Below are positions 58,891 through 64,000 of a stretch of DNA of 64,000 bases, piece after piece. Below the pieces are notes generated by a model. That model was given only the letters and a program-made list of their open reading frames with translations. It ran no database searches and was not told where the DNA came from. The stretch is from Streptomyces inhibens (GTDB lineage: Bacteria > Actinomycetota > Actinomycetes > Streptomycetales > Streptomycetaceae), in NCBI RefSeq assembly GCF_003389455.1, contig NZ_QUAC01000011.1, positions 44,358 to 108,357 of the forward strand, given 5' to 3'. The translations under genes and the position numbers were made by a program. Position 1 is the first letter of the stretch, and each line of letters begins with the position of its first letter.

Positions 58891-59739
58891 GTGACCGACA
58901 AGACCATGACCCCCGAAGAGGTCGTCTCCCGGCTGCGCAGCGGTATGACCCTCGGCATCGGCGGCTGGGGCTCGCGCCGTAAGCCGATGGCGCTGGTGCG
59001 GGCGCTGCTCCGCTCCGAGATCACCGATCTCACCGTCGTCTCGTACGGCGGTCCCGATGTCGGCCTGCTCGCCGCCGCGGGCCGGATCCGCAAGCTGGTC
59101 GCCGCGTTCGCGACCCTTGACTCGATCCCCCTCGAACCGCACTTCCGCGCGGCCCGCCAGCGCGGCGCGTTCGAGCTGATGGAGGTGGACGAGGCGATGT
59201 TCATGTGGGGGCTGCACGCCGCGGCCAACCGGCTGCCGTTCCTGCCCGTACGGGCCGGCCTCGGCTCGGATGTCATGCGGGTCAACCCCACGCTGCGGAC
59301 CGTCACTTCGCCGTACGCGGACGGGGAGGAGTTCGTCGCGATGCCGGCGCTGCGCCTGGACGCGGCGCTGGTCCATGTGAACCGCGCCGACCGGCTGGGC
59401 AACGGACAGTATCTGGGCCCCGACCCGTACTTCGACGACCTGTTCTGCGAGGCCGCGGACAGTGCGTATGTCTCGTGCGAGCGGCTCGTGGACACCTTCG
59501 CCACGGCCGCCCCGCAGACCCTGCTCGTCAAGCGGCACTCGGTCACCGGAGTCGTCGAGACCCCGAACGGCGCGCATTTCACCTCCTGCGTCCCCGACTA
59601 CGGCCGTGACGAGCCCTTCCAGAAGCTGTATGCGACCACGCCCTGGCCGCAGTTCGCGGAGCGCTTCCTGCACGGGGACGAGAAGGCGTACCGGTCCGCG
59701 GTCCAGACGTGGCACGAAGAGCAGGGGGAGCGGAAGTGA
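58891..59739 (+). CDS. ipdA: CoA-transferase-family ring hydrolase alpha subunit (IpdA)
   Basis: This 282-aa protein has the family-I CoA-transferase alpha fold: GMTLGIGGWGSRRKPMALVR at the start and later FVAMPALRLDAALVHVNRAD. IpdA and IpdB form a heterodimer that, despite the family name, hydrolyses the last carbocycle of the steroid skeleton (COCHEA-CoA) without CoA transfer. The start is GTG 58891, 2 nt after the echA20 stop. It overlaps ipdB by GTGA. Confidence 0.88.
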   Translation: MTDKTMTPEEVVSRLRSGMTLGIGGWGSRRKPMALVRALLRSEITDLTVVSYGGPDVGLLAAAGRIRKLVAAFATLDSIPLEPHFRAARQRGAFELMEVDEAMFMWGLHAAANRLPFLPVRAGLGSDVMRVNPTLRTVTSPYADGEEFVAMPALRLDAALVHVNRADRLGNGQYLGPDPYFDDLFCEAADSAYVSCERLVDTFATAAPQTLLVKRHSVTGVVETPNGAHFTSCVPDYGRDEPFQKLYATTPWPQFAERFLHGDEKAYRSAVQTWHEEQGERK

Positions 59740-60482
59740 GCACGACCACCACGGCCACCCGCGCCGAATACTGTGTGATCGCCTGCGCCGAGGCCTGGCG
59801 CGACAACGGTGAGGTGCTCGCGAGCCCGATGGGCGTGATCCCGTCCATCGGCGCCCGGCTCGCCAAGCGCACCTTCTCGCCCGATCTCCTCCTCACCGAC
59901 GGCGAGGCGATGATCGTGGGCCTGGACGGTGCGGCCGAGGGCTGGCTGCCGTACCGCCGGCATCTGGCCATGGTCACCGGCGGAAAGCGGCACGTCATGA
60001 TGGGCGCAAGTCAGCTCGACCGCTTCGGCAACCAGAACATCTCCTGCATCGGCGACTGGCAACAGCCCGCCCGCCAGCTGCTCGGCGTACGGGGCGCACC
60101 GGTCAACACCCTCAACAATCCGGTGAGTTACTGGGTTCCGAAGCATTCGACGCGGGTCTTTGTGGCGAAGGTCGACATGATCAGCGGGGTGGGTTACGAC
60201 AGCGCGGCCGCGGCCGGGCCGTCCGCGACCCGCTACCACCGCATCCCGCGCGTCGTCTCCCACCTCGGTGTCTTCGACTTCGCGACGTCGGACCGTGCCA
60301 TGCGGCTGGCCTCCGTGCATCCCGGCGTGACGGTCGAGCAGGTCCAGGAGGCCACCGGGTTCCCCCTCGTACTGCCCGCCGAGGTGCCGTACACCCGGGA
60401 GCCCACCGCCGAGGAGCTGCGGCTGATCCGCACGGTCATCGACCCGGACGCGCTGCGCGACCGCGAGGTGCCGGCGGCATGA
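59736..60482 (+). CDS. ipdB: CoA-transferase-family ring hydrolase beta subunit (IpdB)
   Basis: This 248-aa partner of IpdA shows RAEYCVIACAEAWRDNGEV, MGVIPSIGARLAK, RHVMMGASQLDRFGNQN and CIGDWQQPARQLLG. The usual catalytic Glu of true CoA-transferase beta subunits is not evident at the expected place, in keeping with the hydrolase role of IpdAB. The GTG start overlaps the ipdA stop, and the stop overlaps the ipdC start (ATGA), so expression of the three genes is coupled. Confidence 0.88.
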   Translation: MSTTTTATRAEYCVIACAEAWRDNGEVLASPMGVIPSIGARLAKRTFSPDLLLTDGEAMIVGLDGAAEGWLPYRRHLAMVTGGKRHVMMGASQLDRFGNQNISCIGDWQQPARQLLGVRGAPVNTLNNPVSYWVPKHSTRVFVAKVDMISGVGYDSAAAAGPSATRYHRIPRVVSHLGVFDFATSDRAMRLASVHPGVTVEQVQEATGFPLVLPAEVPYTREPTAEELRLIRTVIDPDALRDREVPAA

Positions 60483-61564
60483 CGGACACCAGGATCGAGA
60501 CCCCGCTGACCAAGCTGGTCGGGGTACGGCATCCCCTCGTGCAGACCGGCATGGGCTGGGTGGCGGGGCCCCGGCTGGTCTCGGCCGCCGCCGAAGCAGG
60601 CGCCCTCGGGATCCTCGCCTCGGCCACCATGACCGTCGAGCAGCTCCGCGCGGCCGTCCGGGAGGTCAAGTCCCGTACGGACGCGCCCTTCGGGGTCAAT
60701 CTGCGGGCGGACGCCGGGGATGCGGGCGAGCGGGTGGGCGTCATCGTGGCGGAGGGCGTCCGGGTCGCCTCGTTCGCGCTGGCCCCCTCCCGCGAGCTGA
60801 TCGCCCGGCTCAAGGACGCGGGCGTCCTCGTCATCCCGTCCATCGGCGCCCGCCGTCACGCCGAGAAGGTCGCGGCCTGGGGTGCGGACGCGGTCGTCGT
60901 ACAGGGCGGTGAGGGCGGCGGACACACCGGGAGCGTCGCCACGACCGTGCTGCTCCCCCAGGTCGTGGACGCGGTCGACATCCCGGTGATCGCCGCTGGC
61001 GGCTTCTTCGACGGCCGGGGCCTGGTCGCCGCGCTCGCCTACGGCGCGGCCGGCATCGCCATGGGCACCCGCTTTCTGCTGACGTCGGACAGCACCGTGC
61101 CGCAGGCCGTACAGGCCCGCTATCTGGCGGCGGCCGTCAAGGACATCACCGTCACCACGAAGGTGGACGGGCTGCCGCACCGGATGCTGCGCAGCGAGCT
61201 GGTCGAGACGCTGGAGCGGTCCGGGCGCATCACCGCGCTGCTCAAAGCGGTGCGCCATGCCGCGTCGTTCAGGAAGCTGTCCGGTCTGAGCTGGCCGCAG
61301 ATGGTCCGGGACGGCCTGGCGATGAAGCACGGCAAGGACCTCTCCTGGAGCCAGGTCCTGCTCGCCGCCAACACCCCGATGCTGCTGAAGGCATCGATGG
61401 TCGACGGCCGCACCGACCTCGGTGTGATGGCCTCCGGCCAGGTCGCCGGTCTGATCGAGGATCTGCCGTCCTGCGCGGAACTCGTCGACCGGATCATGAC
61501 CGAGGCGTACGGGACGCTGACCGCGCTGCCGCTGCCGGCGCAGCGAGCCCACCCGGCTGCCTGA
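60479..61564 (+). CDS. ipdC: Nitronate monooxygenase-like flavoenzyme (IpdC)
   Basis: This 361-aa FMN-dependent TIM barrel resembles 2-nitropropane dioxygenase: HPLVQTGMGWVAGPRLVSAA, GVNLRADAGDAGERV, VVQGGEGGGHTGSVATT, IAAGGFFDGRG and MGTRFLLT. In the steroid C/D-ring pathway IpdC (Rv3553) works on the 5-hydroxy bicyclic CoA thioester before ring opening. The phosphate-binding Gly residues of the barrel are conserved. It is the last gene of the rightward echA20-ipdABC operon and convergent with the thiolase gene. Confidence 0.87.
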   Translation: MTDTRIETPLTKLVGVRHPLVQTGMGWVAGPRLVSAAAEAGALGILASATMTVEQLRAAVREVKSRTDAPFGVNLRADAGDAGERVGVIVAEGVRVASFALAPSRELIARLKDAGVLVIPSIGARRHAEKVAAWGADAVVVQGGEGGGHTGSVATTVLLPQVVDAVDIPVIAAGGFFDGRGLVAALAYGAAGIAMGTRFLLTSDSTVPQAVQARYLAAAVKDITVTTKVDGLPHRMLRSELVETLERSGRITALLKAVRHAASFRKLSGLSWPQMVRDGLAMKHGKDLSWSQVLLAANTPMLLKASMVDGRTDLGVMASGQVAGLIEDLPSCAELVDRIMTEAYGTLTALPLPAQRAHPAA

Positions 61565-61621
61565 CGACCAGTCAGAGACGTTCGGAGGCACCCAGGGAGG
61601 CTCAGCGGCGGTCGGAGAGGT

Positions 61622-62779
61622 TCAGAGGCGTTCGATGATGGTGACGTTGGCCTGTCCGCCGCCCTCGCACATGGTCTGGAGTCCGAACCTGCCGCCGGTG
61701 CGCTCCAGTTCGTGCAGCAGCGTCGTCATCAGCCGGACACCGGTCGCGCCGAGCGGATGGCCCAGGGCGATGGCGCCGCCGTTGACATTGACCCGCTCCG
61801 GGTCGGCGCCGGTCTCCTTCAGCCAGGCCAGCACCACCGGCGCGAACGCCTCATTGATCTCGACCAGGTCGATGTCGTCGATCGACATACCGGCCTTCTT
61901 CAGCGCGTAGGCCGTCGCCGGGATCGGTGCGGAGAGCATCCGGATGGGGTCCTCGCCGCGTACCGACAGATGGTGGATACGGGCCCGCGGGGTCAGGCCG
62001 TGCTCGGCCACCGCCCGCTCGGAGGCGATGAGCAGCGCGGCCGCGCCGTCGGAGACCTGGGAGGAGACCGCCGCGGTCAGCCGGCCGCCCTCGACGACCG
62101 GCGCCAGTGCGGCCATCCTCTCCAGCGAGGTGGTGCGGCGCGGCCCCTCGTCGACGGTGACGTCCCCGTAGGCGACGGTCTCGCGGTCGAAGCGGCCCTC
62201 GTCGAGGGCGCGGACGGCCCGCTGGTGGGAGCGGAGCGCGAACCGCTCCATGTCCGCGCGGGAGATGTGCCACTTGGTGGCGATCAGTTCGGCGCCGTGG
62301 AACTGGTTGACCGGCGCTTCGCCGTAGCGGGCCCGCCAGCCCCCGGAGCCGGTGAACGGGCCCTCGGTCAGCCCCAGCGGCTCGGCAGCCCGGCGGCTGG
62401 CGAAGGCGATCGGGATCTGCGACATGTTCTGTACGCCGCCGGCGACGACCAGGTCCTGGGTGCCGGAGAGCACTCCCTGCGCCGCGAAGTGCACGGCCTG
62501 CTGCGAGGAGCCGCACTGGCGGTCCACGGTGACACCGGGCACCTCCTCGGGCAGTCCGGCGGCCAGCCAGCAGGTGCGTGCGATGTCCCCGGCCTGCGGT
62601 CCCACCGTGTCCAGGCAGCCGAAGACGACGTCCTCGACGGCGGCCGGGTCGACGCCGCTGCGCGCCATCAGCGCCGTCAGCACATGCGCGCCCAGGTCGG
62701 CGGGGTGGACGGCCGACAGACCCCCGCCCTTCTTCCCGACCGGGGTACGGACCGCGTCGACGATGTAGGCCTCGGACAT
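61622..62779 (-). CDS. fadA6: Acetyl-CoA acyltransferase (FadA6-like thiolase)
   Basis: This 385-aa thiolase has the nucleophile Cys in VDRQCGSSQQAVH, the His in GGAIALGHPLGATG and the second catalytic Cys in QTMCEGGGQANVTI. In M. tuberculosis FadA6 (Rv3556c) performs thiolysis of a late ring-opened intermediate of steroid degradation. The match is supported by its position next to the kstR2-like gene, the same order as Rv3556c-Rv3557c. It is 36 nt downstream of the regulator gene. Confidence 0.9.
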   Translation of the reverse strand: MSEAYIVDAVRTPVGKKGGGLSAVHPADLGAHVLTALMARSGVDPAAVEDVVFGCLDTVGPQAGDIARTCWLAAGLPEEVPGVTVDRQCGSSQQAVHFAAQGVLSGTQDLVVAGGVQNMSQIPIAFASRRAAEPLGLTEGPFTGSGGWRARYGEAPVNQFHGAELIATKWHISRADMERFALRSHQRAVRALDEGRFDRETVAYGDVTVDEGPRRTTSLERMAALAPVVEGGRLTAAVSSQVSDGAAALLIASERAVAEHGLTPRARIHHLSVRGEDPIRMLSAPIPATAYALKKAGMSIDDIDLVEINEAFAPVVLAWLKETGADPERVNVNGGAIALGHPLGATGVRLMTTLLHELERTGGRFGLQTMCEGGGQANVTIIERL

Positions 62780-62815
62780 GGTGGTCTCCTTGGTCAGATT
62801 CTGCGGAGGTGTCGG

Positions 62816-63442
62816 TCAGTTCCGCAAGGCGATCCCGTCCAGCACCATCGACAGGTACTGGCGGGCGATCTCCTCGGGGCCGTGCTGTGCGCCCGGCCGG
62901 TACCAGGAGGCGGCGACCCAGACGGTGTCGCGTACGAAGCGGTACGTCAGCCGGATGTCGAGATCGGCGCGGAAGACCTTGGCTGCCACTCCGCGCTCCA
63001 GGGTGCCCAGCCAGGCCTGCTCGAAGTTGCGCTGGGCGTCGGCGAGGTAGCCGAAGCGCGGCTGCTGGGCGGCCAGGTGCCGGGCCTCCTTCTGGTAGAT
63101 CGCGACGGCCGCGCGGTGCCGGTCGATCTCCCGGAAGGATTCGGTGACCAGGGCCTCAAGGGTCTCCCGGGGGCCGAGCCGCGCGGCGAGCACCGCGGCG
63201 TATCCGGCCCACAGCTCGTCGAGGAAGCCGGCGAGGATCTCGTCGAGCATCGACTCCTTGGAGTCGAAGTGGTAGTAGAGGCTGCCCGCGAGCATGCCGA
63301 CCGCGTCCGCGATCTGCCGGACGGTGGTCGCGTTGTAGCCCTGGGCGGCGAACACCTCGGCGGCGGCGGCGAGGAGTTCCCGGCGGCGCCCGGGGGACGG
63401 GGTCATGGCCGTCCGCTCGCCGTTCCCGCCGGCCCTCGGCAT
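62816..63442 (-). CDS. kstR2: TetR-family repressor KstR2-like
   Basis: This 208-aa protein has a TetR helix-turn-helix (about 18-65: AAAEVFAAQGYNATTVRQIADAV, LYYHFDSKESM; in parts) and a helical ligand domain. KstR2 represses C/D-ring genes and is released by HIP-CoA. Identity is based on size, neighbouring fadA6 and SDR genes, and the KstR2-like operator at 58086. ATG 63442 has GGAG 8 nt upstream; ATG 63406 is an alternative. Confidence 0.87.
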   Translation of the reverse strand: MPRAGGNGERTAMTPSPGRRRELLAAAAEVFAAQGYNATTVRQIADAVGMLAGSLYYHFDSKESMLDEILAGFLDELWAGYAAVLAARLGPRETLEALVTESFREIDRHRAAVAIYQKEARHLAAQQPRFGYLADAQRNFEQAWLGTLERGVAAKVFRADLDIRLTYRFVRDTVWVAASWYRPGAQHGPEEIARQYLSMVLDGIALRN

Positions 63443-63457
63443 CCCCGCACTCCCGTC

Positions 63458-64000
63458 TCACGCATGCTGGGAGCTGACGGAGACGGTTTCCCCGGTCATG
63501 TACGAGGCGTAGTCGCCGGCCAGGAAGACGATGACATTGGCGACCTCCCAGGGTTCGGCGTAGCGGCCGAACGCCTCCCGCTCGGTGAGCTCCGCCAGCA
63601 GCTCGGGCGTGGTGACCTTCACCAGGTGCGGGTGCATGGCGAGGCTCGGCGAGACCGCGTTGACGCGTACGCCGTATGCGGCGGCCTCCATCGCGGCGCA
63701 GCGGGTCAGCGCCATCACCCCGGCCTTGGCGGCGGCGTAGTGGGCCTGGCCGCGCTGGGCGCGCCAGCCGACGACGGAGGCGTTGTTGACGATCACGCCG
63801 CCGCGGCCGGCGGCCTTCATCCGGCGCAGGGCCGCCCGGGTGCAGCGGAAGGTGCCGTTCAGCGTCACATCGAGGACCTTGCTCCACTGCGCGTCGGTCA
63901 TCTCGACGAGGTCGGCGGTGCCGCCGAGCCCGGCGTTGTTGACCACGATGTCGAGCCGCCCATGGCGCTCTTCCGCCAGCTCCAGCAGGGCGTTGACCTG
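63458..64000 (-). CDS. SDR oxidoreductase (IpdF/Rv3559c-like), truncated by the window edge
   Basis: The C-terminal 180 residues of an SDR are present: VVNNAGLGGTADLV, NNASVVGWR with the catalytic Ser region, HYAAAKAG with Tyr and Lys, and the C-terminal TGETVSVSS. The start lies beyond base 64000. Position next to kstR2 equals Rv3559c; IpdF oxidises a hydroxyl of the bicyclic CoA intermediate. It is 15 nt upstream of the kstR2-like gene and probably co-transcribed with it and fadA6. Confidence 0.85.
   Translation of the reverse strand, partial: QVNALLELAEERHGRLDIVVNNAGLGGTADLVEMTDAQWSKVLDVTLNGTFRCTRAALRRMKAAGRGGVIVNNASVVGWRAQRGQAHYAAAKAGVMALTRCAAMEAAAYGVRVNAVSPSLAMHPHLVKVTTPELLAELTEREAFGRYAEPWEVANVIVFLAGDYASYMTGETVSVSSQHA

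Overview
The window is chromosomal DNA from a high-GC actinomycete, almost certainly Streptomyces or a close relative. Third codon positions are strongly GC-biased, GTG and TTG starts are common, many genes are joined by 4-nt ATGA/GTGA overlaps, and gene families such as SARP, WXG-linked polymorphic toxins, SUKH-4 and DUF5819/HTTM are typical of that group. I see no rRNA, tRNA, CRISPR array or intact insertion sequence.

Layout. (1) 1-4.5 kb: the tail of an unidentified gene, a three-gene sugar ABC importer (lipoprotein, single-domain ATPase, permease; xylFGH-like) and a DUF318/ArsP-type permease. (2) 4.5-17.5 kb: a dormancy/hypoxia island resembling the mycobacterial DosR regulon. It holds an Acg-like nitroreductase, two universal stress proteins, an Rv1738-like DUF1876 protein, nicotinate phosphoribosyltransferase, PPK2, a DevS-like GAF-GAF histidine kinase, a DevR-like regulator, a HAD phosphatase with a GH65 phosphorylase, a STAS protein and a CBS-BON protein. 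A DevR-box-like dyad lies between the divergent nitroreductase and USP genes. (3) 17.6-21.9 kb: a secreted M9 collagenase, a GntR/FCD regulator and an alpha/beta hydrolase.

(4) 21.9-40.5 kb: a compact biosynthetic gene cluster made of separated NRPS-like parts. The leftward genes, in transcription order, encode a stand-alone condensation domain, a tandem ATP-grasp ligase, a NodU/CmcH-type carbamoyltransferase, a KamA-type radical-SAM aminomutase, a class I/II aminotransferase, a DinB/maleylpyruvate-isomerase-like protein, a BtrH-like acyltransferase fused to a carrier domain, a free acyl carrier protein, two acyl-CoA dehydrogenases, a phosphopantetheinyl transferase and an adenylation enzyme. 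A second adenylation enzyme and an MFS exporter run divergently. The parts suggest a small amide or peptide containing a beta-amino acid, a carbamoyl group and a desaturated residue. I cannot match it to a known product.

(5) 40.7-46 kb: a secreted protein built from a 17-residue Thr/Gly/Ala repeat, a DUF5819/HTTM membrane pair, a decayed IS1380-like fragment and a small SARP-type regulator. (6) 46-54.7 kb: a polymorphic-toxin locus. A 1598-aa protein carries an N-terminal WXG-like export region, long low-complexity linkers, an internal papain-fold domain and a C-terminal deaminase-fold domain. It is followed by a P-loop NTPase/SUKH-4 fusion and a deaminase-like/SUKH-4 fusion. (7) 54.7-56.3 kb: a PNPOx-like flavoprotein and a family-5 uracil-DNA glycosylase. 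(8) 56.3-64 kb: a KstR2-type regulon for steroid C/D-ring breakdown, syntenic with M. tuberculosis Rv3548c-Rv3559c, with a near-consensus KstR2 operator at 58086-58099. The last gene runs off the right edge.
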